From: Flavobacteriaceae bacterium
GTDB taxonomy: Bacteria; Bacteroidota; Bacteroidia; Flavobacteriales; Flavobacteriaceae
Assembly: GCA_027066745.1 (NCBI GenBank)
Contig: JAMONB010000245.1
Location: forward strand, 1-36,368
Direction of reading: 5' to 3'
DNA length: 36,368 nt
This document shows, piece by piece, positions 16,398 to 24,668 of the stretch. A model generated the notes under the pieces. The model was given only the letters and a program-made list of their open reading frames with translations, did not search any database and was not told the origin of the DNA. Made by a program: the position numbers and the translations under genes. Each line of letters opens with the position of its first letter. The stretch's first letter is position 1.

Positions 16398-16430
16398 CAA
16401 ATATAATATAATTATTTAATATAACGCAAA
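16398..16430 (-). promoter_or_regulatory. Candidate promoter for the terminal sugar transferase unit
   Basis: On the - strand, TTTG at 16430-16427 is followed after 21 bases by TATATTTG (16405-16398), matching the Bacteroidota -33/-7 pattern. Transcription would begin near 16391, giving a leader of about 240 bases before the sugar transferase, or about 26 before the small 66-codon frame. Confidence 0.55.
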
Positions 16431-16530
16431 TTATCTGCAAAAATTACATTTAAAGTAACCTTCTGATTTAAAAGGATTTAATTAGAGATCGCTTTAATCC
16501 TAAAAAAAATTATTTAGAGGGTATTCATTG

Positions 16531-17325
16531 TCAAGAAAAAAATGATTTTATTCGTTTTTTTCTATACTGAATTGCTTCATTTAGATTTGGTGTTGTATTG
16601 TAAGTAGCTTTATCATCATCATTTGAAATATAATTAAATTCTTCTTTTTCTAAAATGTCTAAAGCCTCTATCATTGCCTTTGCTGCAATAGTATAATTTT
16701 TCTTGACAATTGAATTGAAATTATCTCTTTTTTTAACTTCATACTTCTTTTGTACAACAATATCTCCTGAGTCAATACCTTCTTCAACAAAATGTATTGA
16801 GACACCTGTTTCTGTTTCACCATTCAAAGCTACCCAAAAAGGTGTTAGCCTGCCTCTGTTTTTTGGCAACAAAGCATTATGTCTATTTAAGACACCTATT
16901 TTTGGAATACTCAACAGTTCTTTTTTTACTATGTTTTGGCTTTGATTTATAATAACATCTATATCAAGAGTTTCTAAATGTGTTCTGAATTTCTTACTGT
17001 TAGGTGTGGTTATCGATAAGGTTGGTATACCATTAGATTCTGCATAAGCTGCTATAGAAGGATCCTTTGAAATTCCCAAAGCAAATAATTTCTTTTTTAT
17101 TTTATGAAATACTGTTTTGACAGAAGTTTTAAAAAAATGCCATGGCCCCATGATTAATAATAATGAAAGAACATAAGTATATTTAGATTTTCCTTTTGAA
17201 AGAGTTAACCTATTTCCTTTAGGGATTGCTAATCCAACAATTTCATCTTTTTTTGCATCAATAATTTCTTTAATAAAATCGTAGGTTTGGATAGGGTCAT
17301 CCATTGTAATAATATATATTCTCAT
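16531..17325 (-). CDS. Formyltransferase, probably acting on a nucleotide amino sugar
   Basis: A 264-residue member of the N10-formyl-tetrahydrofolate-dependent formyltransferase fold. The catalytic triad is present as N147, H149 and D185 (LNRHNALLPKNRG, then EEGIDSGDIV), with the same 38-residue spacing as N108/D146 in E. coli methionyl-tRNA formyltransferase. It lacks the C-terminal tRNA-binding domain of that enzyme (about 315 residues), and the N-terminus (IIDAKKDEIVGLAIPKGNR) matches sugar-type formyltransferases. In a polysaccharide locus it likely makes an N-formyl amino sugar on a nucleotide carrier. Its ATG overlaps the stop of the upstream deacetylase by one base (TAATG), so the two are coupled. 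Last gene of the nine-gene run; 165 bases of non-coding DNA follow. Substrate is inferred. Confidence 0.85.
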   Translation of the reverse strand: MRIYIITMDDPIQTYDFIKEIIDAKKDEIVGLAIPKGNRLTLSKGKSKYTYVLSLLLIMGPWHFFKTSVKTVFHKIKKKLFALGISKDPSIAAYAESNGIPTLSITTPNSKKFRTHLETLDIDVIINQSQNIVKKELLSIPKIGVLNRHNALLPKNRGRLTPFWVALNGETETGVSIHFVEEGIDSGDIVVQKKYEVKKRDNFNSIVKKNYTIAAKAMIEALDILEKEEFNYISNDDDKATYNTTPNLNEAIQYRKKRIKSFFS

Positions 17326-18245
17326 TATAGTAAGCCTTTTTGTTTACAAAACTCTTTTATTGTACAAAATTTAAATTCATGTTTCTCAAAATATTTAATC
17401 TCTCTTTCATATATTTTAATACCTTTAATTCCTAAATTTTTAACTTTAAGTTTTGACCTTAAAGTATCTTGTAAAAAAGCAGCTAAAAAGTTTTTTGATC
17501 TTTTATTAATTTGTCTCTCTTCATCACTTTCATCAATAAATTCATTTGGATGTGTATCAAATACAATAGGTTTTCCTGTTATTGAAGACTCAAAAGCCAT
17601 TACCCTGCGTTGAAGTGCTGTAAGCGTTGGAAATATTCGCATAGTAGTACTTAAATACGGTAAGATTGAAGCTGTTAAAGGCACTTCTATAATTTGCCCC
17701 TCTCCCTTCTTAAAAAGGGAATTTTCACTTGTACGGTAAGGCAATCTAGGAGCAGTTAGCCAATTCAACTTTTTTAATCCGCCAAATGACATAAACATAT
17801 CAAATCGTTGAGAAGCAACTGAACTGTCAATTTTATAATTAGTTTCTGCCAATGCAATTGCAGTATCATTGTTTACTCTGAGAGCTGGAGCTCTAAACGA
17901 AATAATTTCTTCACCTATAATATTTTCAATAATATCTTTAGATTCTTTCAAGTGATTTATCTGTTTTTGCAATGGCATTACATCAAATCCATTTTCTTTT
18001 GTATGAGATAAACCATGGCTTCCAACTTCATGACCGTAAGGAACAACCATTTTAACAATTTCAGGATATAATTTTGCGATATAACCTGTAAAATAAAAAG
18101 TAGATTTTACATTGTATTTTGCATATAAGTCTAACAATAAAGGCATCCCTTCTTTCAAAACCTTATAACCGGTTTCATCTCTTAATGAATTGTGCCAAAT
18201 GGATGTCGTTTCTACATCATTTGATAATAAACAGTATTTATTCAT
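17325..18245 (-). CDS. Polysaccharide deacetylase (NodB/CE4 family)
   Basis: A 306-residue NodB-homology protein without signal peptide. Motif 1 is SNDVE (D10, E12), motif 2 GHEVGSHGLSH (H77 and H81, the metal histidines), motif 3 FRAPALR near residue 117, and a later DTHPNEFID supplies the motif-5-like histidine. It resembles the cytoplasmic group that removes N-acyl groups from sugars or lipid-linked precursors. It is separated by one base from the WbmS-like gene upstream and overlaps the formyltransferase downstream by one base. The pairing suggests that a freed amine made by deacetylation is then formylated; this is inference from order alone. Confidence 0.85.
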   Translation of the reverse strand: MNKYCLLSNDVETTSIWHNSLRDETGYKVLKEGMPLLLDLYAKYNVKSTFYFTGYIAKLYPEIVKMVVPYGHEVGSHGLSHTKENGFDVMPLQKQINHLKESKDIIENIIGEEIISFRAPALRVNNDTAIALAETNYKIDSSVASQRFDMFMSFGGLKKLNWLTAPRLPYRTSENSLFKKGEGQIIEVPLTASILPYLSTTMRIFPTLTALQRRVMAFESSITGKPIVFDTHPNEFIDESDEERQINKRSKNFLAAFLQDTLRSKLKVKNLGIKGIKIYEREIKYFEKHEFKFCTIKEFCKQKGLL

Positions 18246-18246
18246 C

Positions 18247-19005
18247 TTATTTTCTATATTTCACCAACATAGCTTTAACTACATTTTTAATGTTTTGCAT
18301 AACCAATTCAACAAACCATAATCCACCAACATCAAACCATCTATGAGGGTGTGTACTAATAATTAACTTATTGGGTAATTTATCTTGTTTAATCAATTCC
18401 ATCATATGATCGATACTCTTAATTGGAATATCATATTTTGTATCTACTTTATCTCTTAAAATAACACTTTTTTTATTCCAAGCTCTACCTGTATCTGTAA
18501 TATAAAAAACTTCATCATAATCGACATCAAAATAAGGTTCTGCTATAATTCCATTTTCTTTGTAATTATATTTTTCCCATATTTGACGATTGTCAATACT
18601 ATTTTCAGGACTTCCATGCATACAAACTGTTGTAATTGGATAAAAAGTGCGAAAGTATTCTAAATTCTTTTGATATAAACTAAAAGCTTTTTCAAAATCA
18701 CCTTTAGCCATTCCTAAATCTTCGTAGTGATAACCTAGCTCATGCCCCATTGAGACAACTTCTTTAATTACATTTTGATCATTACTTTCTGGCACAATTC
18801 TAAAATAATAACTTCCTTTTACATTTAAAGAATGTTCAATCTTAGCAAGCCAAGTCGCATTTATTGATCTTCTATCAACATCATGTCTTAAAACAACTAC
18901 CTTATCTTTAGGGTTCTGAATAAAATCTTCAAAAGTTTGAACATTGTAATTCTTTTCAATTAAAACTTCAAGTAACTGTTTATATTTTTTTAATGTAAAG
19001 TCCAT
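18247..19005 (-). CDS. WbmS-like NodB-fold protein
   Basis: A 252-residue protein related to the WbmS-like branch of the NodB (polysaccharide deacetylase) fold, known from the Bordetella O-antigen locus. Seen motifs: VVLRHDVDRR (H41, D42, D44), KGSYYFRI, MGHELGYHYEDL (H88, H93), TVCMHGSPEN and STHPHRWFD. The second histidine of the standard HxxxH metal site is not present (L97 at that position), so metal binding, if any, uses other ligands; this seems a trait of the branch. No signal peptide. Gaps to neighbours are 1 and 3 bases, so it belongs to the same translation run. Activity of the branch is not firmly established. Confidence 0.78.
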   Translation of the reverse strand: MDFTLKKYKQLLEVLIEKNYNVQTFEDFIQNPKDKVVVLRHDVDRRSINATWLAKIEHSLNVKGSYYFRIVPESNDQNVIKEVVSMGHELGYHYEDLGMAKGDFEKAFSLYQKNLEYFRTFYPITTVCMHGSPENSIDNRQIWEKYNYKENGIIAEPYFDVDYDEVFYITDTGRAWNKKSVILRDKVDTKYDIPIKSIDHMMELIKQDKLPNKLIISTHPHRWFDVGGLWFVELVMQNIKNVVKAMLVKYRK

Positions 19006-19008
19006 TTA

Positions 19009-20052
19009 TTATTTATTAATCTGTTTGTGAATTGATGAGAAAAATATATCATTTAACTCTGATACTTTAGTTTTGTCTAAGTCTTTGTTCAATTCAAGTT
19101 TTATTGCTTTAAATTTTTCTAGAAATTTTTCTGGCTCAGAATAGAAAATTCCTCCATAATCATTATCTAAATAAAAATCTAGACTCCCATAATTTGAAGT
19201 TAAGACAGGTACACCACAAGCTCTAGCTTCTAAAACTGATAAAGGCATACCTATAGAGCTGTTTTTCTTTACTACAGGAAAGATATATAAATCACTTAAT
19301 TGGTAAATCTCTTCTATGTTTTCTATATATCTATCAATAATTATAATCCCAGAGTTGAGCAATTCATCTTTTAATGTTTCTTTTCCATAAGCATCAATTG
19401 GTGTAGAACTACTTCCAACCACAACGACCTGTACACCATATTTTTGTAAGGGTATTAATGTTTTTAAATTTCGTCCTTCATTAAGGTGCCCCATATGTGT
19501 AATAATAAAAGCTTCTGCTGAAAGGTTATATTTTAACCTTAATGATTTCTTTTTACCGTTATCTGCCAAAGGTTTAAAAATAGATAAATCTGTCAATAAT
19601 GGTATTAATTCATTTTTAACCCCCATACTATTCCAAATGGTATGAAGAGCGGGAGATGGCGTAAATGCTACTTTAGGCTTAATCATTCTTATAATGACCT
19701 TTTGCCAAGTCTTAATTGGTTTTGGCTGTAGAGCTATAAATATGATATTAGCTTTTTTAGCTAAAAAAGAGAACACTTTTAACCTCAAATAACTAGCAAA
19801 TGTACTTGACTGAAAAGGTAAATAAACAATTGATTCTGGGGAAAAATTTTTAATAATTGACTTAACTTCCCTTGAATAAAATAAAGGGTTTGTATTTACA
19901 ATGTGAATATTATCTTTCTCAAAACCATGACGACAAATGACTTTTAAGTCATAATTATCATCTAAGTCTAGAAATAAATTATAAACGGTCTTTTTAATCC
20001 CCTCATCATAAGGTGGATTTAAATATTCTGATATAAATAAAACTTTTTTCAA
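19009..20052 (-). CDS. Glycosyltransferase family 4 (GT-B)
   Basis: A 347-residue GT-B enzyme. The N-terminal domain begins KKVLFISEYLNPPYDEGIKK (acceptor side). The C-terminal donor domain has IITHMGHLNEGRNLKTLI and MPLSVLEARACGVPVLTSN, the position of the GT4 nucleotide-sugar site, although the first Glu of the usual E-x7-E pair is replaced (SSIGMPLSVLE). Acts on the cytoplasmic face of the inner membrane to add one sugar to the lipid-linked repeat unit. Spacing of 3 and 9 bases to neighbours shows it is part of the nine-gene run. Donor and linkage cannot be told from sequence. Confidence 0.87.
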   Translation of the reverse strand: MKKVLFISEYLNPPYDEGIKKTVYNLFLDLDDNYDLKVICRHGFEKDNIHIVNTNPLFYSREVKSIIKNFSPESIVYLPFQSSTFASYLRLKVFSFLAKKANIIFIALQPKPIKTWQKVIIRMIKPKVAFTPSPALHTIWNSMGVKNELIPLLTDLSIFKPLADNGKKKSLRLKYNLSAEAFIITHMGHLNEGRNLKTLIPLQKYGVQVVVVGSSSTPIDAYGKETLKDELLNSGIIIIDRYIENIEEIYQLSDLYIFPVVKKNSSIGMPLSVLEARACGVPVLTSNYGSLDFYLDNDYGGIFYSEPEKFLEKFKAIKLELNKDLDKTKVSELNDIFFSSIHKQINK

Positions 20053-20061
20053 ATCAATAAA

Positions 20062-20751
20062 TTATTTTTCTCCATTTAAAATTTGAGCTTCTTCAATACT
20101 AAGACTTAATTTGTCTGGATAAAAAACATCAATTTTATTTTCATGATCAATCATCACAATAGGATTTTTTTGCCTTTTTGATCTCTGTATGCAATTTTCA
20201 GGTGTATCAGAGATAAAGATATCTAATGGCACCCCTTTTAAATCAGCATATTTTTTCTCTTTTACATAAAATATAATAGAATGAATTAAGTTTCTAAAAC
20301 CTGGTTTTCTTATTAACGTAACATCAATATCTGAGTGTTCATTTAATGTCCCTTTACAAATACCACCAAGCGAAACACTATACAACAACCAGTCTTTGTT
20401 AGGTAGTTTTTCAAGCCTTTCTTGAATATCATATAATTGATTAAAAAGTTCTGATTTTGTGGTTTTTAACCATTTTATTCTATGTACAAATAATACATAA
20501 AAATTGCAATTAATAAACCAGTTTATAGTATGTGCAATTACAAAACCTAAGAACAGACTTCTATTGAGCTTCCAGCTTAATCCAAAAAACAAAACACAAG
20601 TAATAATAATCCAGAAAAAAACTGTAAAAAGTATTTTATATGCTTTTTCTGACTTATCTGCATGTAAAATTCCCTGCATAAGCCAATTTGTAAAAATTTG
20701 CAACCAACTAAAATATCTATTTTCTAAAATTGAATCTTTTAAATTACTCAT
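20062..20751 (-). CDS. Membrane-anchored nucleotidyltransferase (pol-beta superfamily)
   Basis: A 229-residue protein with two hydrophobic segments (about 38-58 and 64-90), then a nucleotidyltransferase domain. The pol-beta-type signature is seen as SLGGICKGTLNEHSDIDV (G129, G130, D141, D143), with a third acidic residue D177 in GVPLDIFIS, so the metal-binding triad appears complete. The membrane part precedes the catalytic part and would place it on the cytoplasmic face. Small MNT proteins are usually soluble and about 100 residues, often paired with HEPN toxins; neither applies here. It overlaps the kinase gene upstream by 8 bases. A role in transferring a nucleotide to a membrane-bound or sugar substrate is inferred from the neighbourhood. 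No characterised match is known to me. Confidence 0.72.
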   Translation of the reverse strand: MSNLKDSILENRYFSWLQIFTNWLMQGILHADKSEKAYKILFTVFFWIIITCVLFFGLSWKLNRSLFLGFVIAHTINWFINCNFYVLFVHRIKWLKTTKSELFNQLYDIQERLEKLPNKDWLLYSVSLGGICKGTLNEHSDIDVTLIRKPGFRNLIHSIIFYVKEKKYADLKGVPLDIFISDTPENCIQRSKRQKNPIVMIDHENKIDVFYPDKLSLSIEEAQILNGEK

Positions 20752-21373
20752 TTAAATAATTATTTATATCTTTTTTAACTATTTCTAACGCTCTATTATT
20801 ATCAATTACTTTTAATCCTAAATCTTGACTTAAAATCTTATAGACTTTTATTTTTAAAGCCAAGTTTTCATCGTGAACCGTATCTTTCTTACGACTTCTT
20901 ATCACATCCTCATCTACGTGTAAAATTATTGTTTTCATATTCTTTGGCAACATTTTTATAAATGATTTACCAATACTTGTTTTATGTAAATCTAGTAAAT
21001 GCGTGTCAACCATTAAATCGGCCAATGTATCTAAGCTAAATCTATCAAATAAAACAATTTCATTTTCTTTTATTTTTTTTCTCTCTAAATACCATTTAAT
21101 TTTAAAATCTAGCAATTGTAATTTTGGAAATACCCACGAAACAAATTTTGATTTATAGAATTTATGTGTGCTATAAGCAATTTCATCAATAGTCTCTCTT
21201 TTTGTTAAACCAACTAATCTACAATATGCCATTAAAGGCTTTGAAGTTATTTTTGGTGACCTAATCCAAACATGCTTGGTTTTTTTATTACCATTAATAA
21301 GGTCTTTCTCAATATCAAGCAAGTAAGTAGTTTTACCTATACCATCAGGTCCTGCAATGTAAATATAATCCAC
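20744..21373 (-). CDS. Thymidylate-kinase-like P-loop kinase
   Basis: A 209-residue P-loop kinase of the dNK/TMK group. The Walker A loop is GPDGIGKTT (8-16), and LFDRFSLDTLAD (108-119) holds the DR pair typical for thymidylate kinase. A lid-like basic segment (RSRKKDTVHDENLALK) follows near residue 160. True Tmk is a housekeeping gene found outside such loci, and the nucleoside-binding pattern is altered here, so a different phosphoryl acceptor is likely, perhaps a sugar or nucleoside linked to the polysaccharide. Its 3' end overlaps the nucleotidyltransferase start by 8 bases, so the two are translationally coupled. TMK-like proteins have been seen in polysaccharide loci, but their substrate is unknown to me. 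Confidence 0.8.
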   Translation of the reverse strand: MDYIYIAGPDGIGKTTYLLDIEKDLINGNKKTKHVWIRSPKITSKPLMAYCRLVGLTKRETIDEIAYSTHKFYKSKFVSWVFPKLQLLDFKIKWYLERKKIKENEIVLFDRFSLDTLADLMVDTHLLDLHKTSIGKSFIKMLPKNMKTIILHVDEDVIRSRKKDTVHDENLALKIKVYKILSQDLGLKVIDNNRALEIVKKDINNYLNE

Positions 21374-21384
21374 AGTTTTTCTTT

Positions 21385-22503
21385 TTATGATTGATTATAA
21401 ATTGTTAACGTCTTTTTACCCATTAGCATATGACTAAATAAATTTGGTGCTTTATTTATATCCCAATTCTCTTTACTTAATACTTTATCTACTGCATTAA
21501 CAAAACTACTGGTTGTAAATTCAATAATTTCTCCTCCATCAACTAAACTAAGAACCTCTTTAACATCGCCAACATCAGTTGAAACTACAGGCACATTACA
21601 ACATAATGCTTCTTTTACAACTGTTGGACTTCCTTCAAAAATAGATGCCAATAAAAGTAAATCAGAGCTATTGAGTAAATCAGGAATTAGAGTATTATCA
21701 ATTTCTCCTAAAAAGTCAATATCATAGCTATGTAAACATGCTAGCTTTTTTAATTTCGATTCTAATGAACCCGCACCCACAATTACTAATTTATAGTGAT
21801 TGTTCTTAATATTATTAAAACTATTTATTATAAACTCAACATTTTTTTCATACTCTAACCTTCCAATAAAAAGGAGTATTTTCTTATCTAATGAAAAACT
21901 GAATTTAGCTTTACATTCAATTTTATTTTTTGGATAAAATTTATTAGTATCGACTGAAATAGGAATTAAATTAATTTTCTTTTTAATCCATGAATATTTC
22001 TGAATATACCTTTCATGATTTTTTTTATCAACAACAATCAATTCATCAACCATAACAAAAGCTATGTATTGCAAAATTGAATAAAAAAAAGCTATAACTC
22101 TTCCTTTTTTCTTTAGGACTGCTAGATCTTGACCTCCATGAAGTGTACAAATAATTTTATTCTGTTTTCTCAACGCTAATGGTATTACCATTTCTGGACG
22201 TTGAACATGAATAATATCATTCTTATTTATGTTTTTTAACTGACTAGTCTTAAAAAGTTTAATTAAAAATTTCAGATTATTTACTGCTGGGTTTTCTGAT
22301 ATAGAAAAATATTTTGAAAACTTACAATTTGATTTGTTATCACCTAAGGCCTTACCGCTACCAATAAGTGTTGTTGATAAGCCTATACTCATGAAATATG
22401 ACGAGAGGTTTATAATATAACTCATCACTCCGCCTGAAGAATCTCTATTTATATCTTCATTCTCAATAAAAATTATATTAGAATTTTTGTTACTTAAAGG
22501 CAT
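21385..22503 (-). CDS. Glycosyltransferase family 4 (GT-B)
   Basis: A 372-residue GT-B glycosyltransferase. The glycine-rich acceptor loop NRDSSGGVMSYIINLSSYF (19-37) and NDIIHVQRPEM lie in the N-terminal domain. The donor domain carries LLFIGRLEYEKNVEFIINSF and FEGSPTVVKEALCCNVPVVS with an intact E-x7-E pair. Length is normal. It overlaps the upstream DUF354 gene by 14 bases, which indicates tight co-expression. It should add a sugar to the lipid-linked intermediate; donor unknown. Confidence 0.9.
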   Translation of the reverse strand: MPLSNKNSNIIFIENEDINRDSSGGVMSYIINLSSYFMSIGLSTTLIGSGKALGDNKSNCKFSKYFSISENPAVNNLKFLIKLFKTSQLKNINKNDIIHVQRPEMVIPLALRKQNKIICTLHGGQDLAVLKKKGRVIAFFYSILQYIAFVMVDELIVVDKKNHERYIQKYSWIKKKINLIPISVDTNKFYPKNKIECKAKFSFSLDKKILLFIGRLEYEKNVEFIINSFNNIKNNHYKLVIVGAGSLESKLKKLACLHSYDIDFLGEIDNTLIPDLLNSSDLLLLASIFEGSPTVVKEALCCNVPVVSTDVGDVKEVLSLVDGGEIIEFTTSSFVNAVDKVLSKENWDINKAPNLFSHMLMGKKTLTIYNQS

Positions 22504-23506
22504 TTATTTGATTTAAAATTACTTCAGTAGTATCATCCCAATTATTTTCAACAAGATTTAATACATTATTTTGAATCTCTTGTTTTTTTTCTATAGTTAT
22601 GTTTTCAATAAATTCTACAATCTTTTTTAGATCTGTCAATTCAAACATAGATCCTGCTTTGACCAAATCTTTATTTACAACCATTTCTCTTCCTCCAGTA
22701 TATATTGTTGGTATACCTAACAAAGCTGTTTCTCTTGCTACAGTATCTCCTGAAGATATTGCATAAAGAGCGAAATACATTAAAGAGTATATATCTTCAA
22801 CTGGCTCTTCTAAAACTTTACAACCTTTGCTCGTATAAAATTCATGTAAATCTTTGTTCTCTAAAGAAATTAGAAGTGTTAATCCTTTCTTTTGAACAAC
22901 TTCGATTAATTGGTTTAAAATTGTATTATTCTCTTTATAATTTAAGCTAACATTAGATATTTCTCTAACAAATATATATTCATTTGGCTTTACTGAATAT
23001 GCATTTAAAACTTCATCAGACACGCTTAAATACTTAGGATGCAAATAAGCCAACTCTTTAAATCCATGATATTTTACGGTTTTAGAATTGAAAAAAGTGA
23101 TTGTATCAGGATAGATATGTTTTGTAGAAAACCAATTGGCATGATAAAAAGGAATTTTATATTCAAAATCATCATCAAAAGCTAAATATGGCTTACGACA
23201 ATACCATGTTGAAATTGCAGCCGTTGCACCAAAACAGACTACTAAATCAATTTTATTCTTTTTAATAAAAGGGATTATTTTATAATCTCTCTGTAATTGT
23301 GACGTTACCTTATTTATAAAACCTTTTTTATGAGTGCCAATCATTGTTATTGAAAATTGGCTAAGTTCATATCTCAAGATTTTCTCTAGTTTTCCCCTAC
23401 CTCTAAAAATTATATGTATACTATGCCCATTTTGATGTAAAATGTCCATTGAATTTTTAAAAAAATTCACATCTACAGGGTGATTGATATCAAAAAGTAT
23501 ATTCAT
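22490..23506 (-). CDS. DUF354 family GT-B-fold protein
   Basis: A 338-residue protein matching DUF354. It starts MNILFDINHPVDVNFFKN, followed by GHSIHIIFRGRGKLEKIL, VVCFGATAAISTWYCRKP near residue 90, and a C-terminal SSGDTVARETALLGIPTIYTGG segment typical of GT-B sugar-nucleotide sites. DUF354 proteins resemble UDP-GlcNAc 2-epimerase and glycosyltransferase folds and are frequent in surface-polysaccharide loci, but none has a clear function that I know. It shares 14 bases with the GT4 that follows and starts 28 bases after the FemAB-like gene, so is embedded in the run. Glycosyltransferase is the best guess. Confidence 0.85.
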   Translation of the reverse strand: MNILFDINHPVDVNFFKNSMDILHQNGHSIHIIFRGRGKLEKILRYELSQFSITMIGTHKKGFINKVTSQLQRDYKIIPFIKKNKIDLVVCFGATAAISTWYCRKPYLAFDDDFEYKIPFYHANWFSTKHIYPDTITFFNSKTVKYHGFKELAYLHPKYLSVSDEVLNAYSVKPNEYIFVREISNVSLNYKENNTILNQLIEVVQKKGLTLLISLENKDLHEFYTSKGCKVLEEPVEDIYSLMYFALYAISSGDTVARETALLGIPTIYTGGREMVVNKDLVKAGSMFELTDLKKIVEFIENITIEKKQEIQNNVLNLVENNWDDTTEVILNQINAFK

Positions 23507-23534
23507 AATTATTAATTTTATTTTTTAACAATAA

Positions 23535-24533
23535 TCACTTAATCTTTGATAATAGTTTCAATCCCCAGATTCCAAAATTGTATAATAGTGGTTTAAATAT
23601 AACCTTGAACCTTCCATCTTTTACTAAGTCACCACCAAACCTCATTTTATAATCTCTTACACCATATTCTGTATCTGGTTTACCTGCTCCCATAAAATCT
23701 ACTACTTTCAATTTATTATCAATGCCAAATTTAATAGCACCTAACAATGCAATATGTGCAGGGTATATTTTTTTATGATACCCTCTAATGTCAGTATAAT
23801 AGAATGTATTCATTGTCGTATTAGGGTAAAAAACACAGAATACACCTCCTATAACTTTTTCATTATGAATTGTTACAAAAACTTTACCTATTTTACTTTT
23901 AAATAAATTTAAAAAAAATTCATACGGAAATAAAGGTAATTTTACTTTCTCTACATACATTATTTTTAGAATTTTATATAATGCAATTACCTCATTCTCA
24001 TCTTTAGCTTCTCTTGCAATTGCTCCCTCTTTATATGTTTGTTTAATTTGACGCCTTCGGGTAGAATTCATACCTGACATGACTGTCTCTAAATCTACAT
24101 TTTCAATTGGCAATTGAACATTGAGGTGTTCTTCAAAGGTATAACCTCTTTGTTTAAACGTAGAAGAAAAAAAGCTGTAATCAAAATGATTTCTAATTTC
24201 AAGATAGATTAACTTTCGTTTATAAAATTCTTTTACTTTCTTTAGTAAAAAATCTAAACTCTCCGGTTCAGAACCTAAAACTAAGGGACCGGCATACACA
24301 ACCCCTCGTTTTGAAAAATATCCCTTTACCCCTTTCTCTTTTTGAATTGTCACCACAAGTAGAGAAGTATATATACCTTTCTCTTCTACAGCAAAAACAT
24401 CAGAAAAATATCCGTCAATAGAATTAAACAACTCATAATATTCTAATGTTTGAAATGGACTAGAAAATTTACTCTTATCAAGAAGCTCAAGCCATCTATC
24501 TTTAACTAATTCTTTATTCTTAAGTAATTTCAT
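23535..24533 (-). CDS. FemAB-like GNAT acyltransferase
   Basis: A 332-residue protein with two GNAT folds in the FemAB arrangement. The start PFQTLEYYELFNSIDGY, the mid SGMNSTRRRQIKQTYKEGA, and the C-terminal HIALLGAIKFGIDNKLKVVDFMGAGKP with YGVRDYKMRFGGDLV are the family marks. FemAB proteins transfer aminoacyl groups from tRNA to peptidoglycan precursors; relatives in polysaccharide loci are thought to acylate or aminoacylate sugars, a less well-proven role. First gene of the nine-gene leftward run, downstream of a long hairpin (24597-24661). No signal peptide or membrane helix, so cytoplasmic. Acyl donor unknown. Confidence 0.85.
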   Translation of the reverse strand: MKLLKNKELVKDRWLELLDKSKFSSPFQTLEYYELFNSIDGYFSDVFAVEEKGIYTSLLVVTIQKEKGVKGYFSKRGVVYAGPLVLGSEPESLDFLLKKVKEFYKRKLIYLEIRNHFDYSFFSSTFKQRGYTFEEHLNVQLPIENVDLETVMSGMNSTRRRQIKQTYKEGAIAREAKDENEVIALYKILKIMYVEKVKLPLFPYEFFLNLFKSKIGKVFVTIHNEKVIGGVFCVFYPNTTMNTFYYTDIRGYHKKIYPAHIALLGAIKFGIDNKLKVVDFMGAGKPDTEYGVRDYKMRFGGDLVKDGRFKVIFKPLLYNFGIWGLKLLSKIK

Positions 24534-24596
24534 TTTTGGTCAAGAAAAGATTATACACTTTGATAATGATTATATCAAGAAATGCTTAATTATGGC

Positions 24597-24661
24597 AATT
24601 TAAATTCAATATGTGTAATATCTTATAATACATAAGATATTACACATATTGAATTTAAATT
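24597..24661. repeat. Perfect 30-bp inverted repeat (long hairpin)
   Basis: Arms 24597-24626 and 24632-24661 are perfectly complementary with a 5-base loop (AATAC). It lies between the GT2 gene and the FemAB-like gene, both on the - strand. The stem has only a few G-C pairs, unlike the compact GC-rich terminators elsewhere in the window. It may stop or attenuate read-through into the nine-gene run, or be a relic of a small palindromic element. Confidence 0.85.
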
Positions 24662-24668
24662 TATAAAA

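Noticed and set aside
20062-21373. Reading the nucleotidyltransferase pair as an MNT-HEPN toxin-antitoxin system
   Set aside because: The partner has a Walker A loop and a DR motif instead of a HEPN R-x4-6-H motif, the nucleotidyltransferase is twice the usual MNT size with membrane helices, and both are embedded in a glycan operon.
20744-21373. Housekeeping thymidylate kinase (tmk)
   Set aside because: Walker A and DR motifs fit, but the nucleoside-binding pattern and the glycan-operon setting argue for a different substrate; not called tmk.
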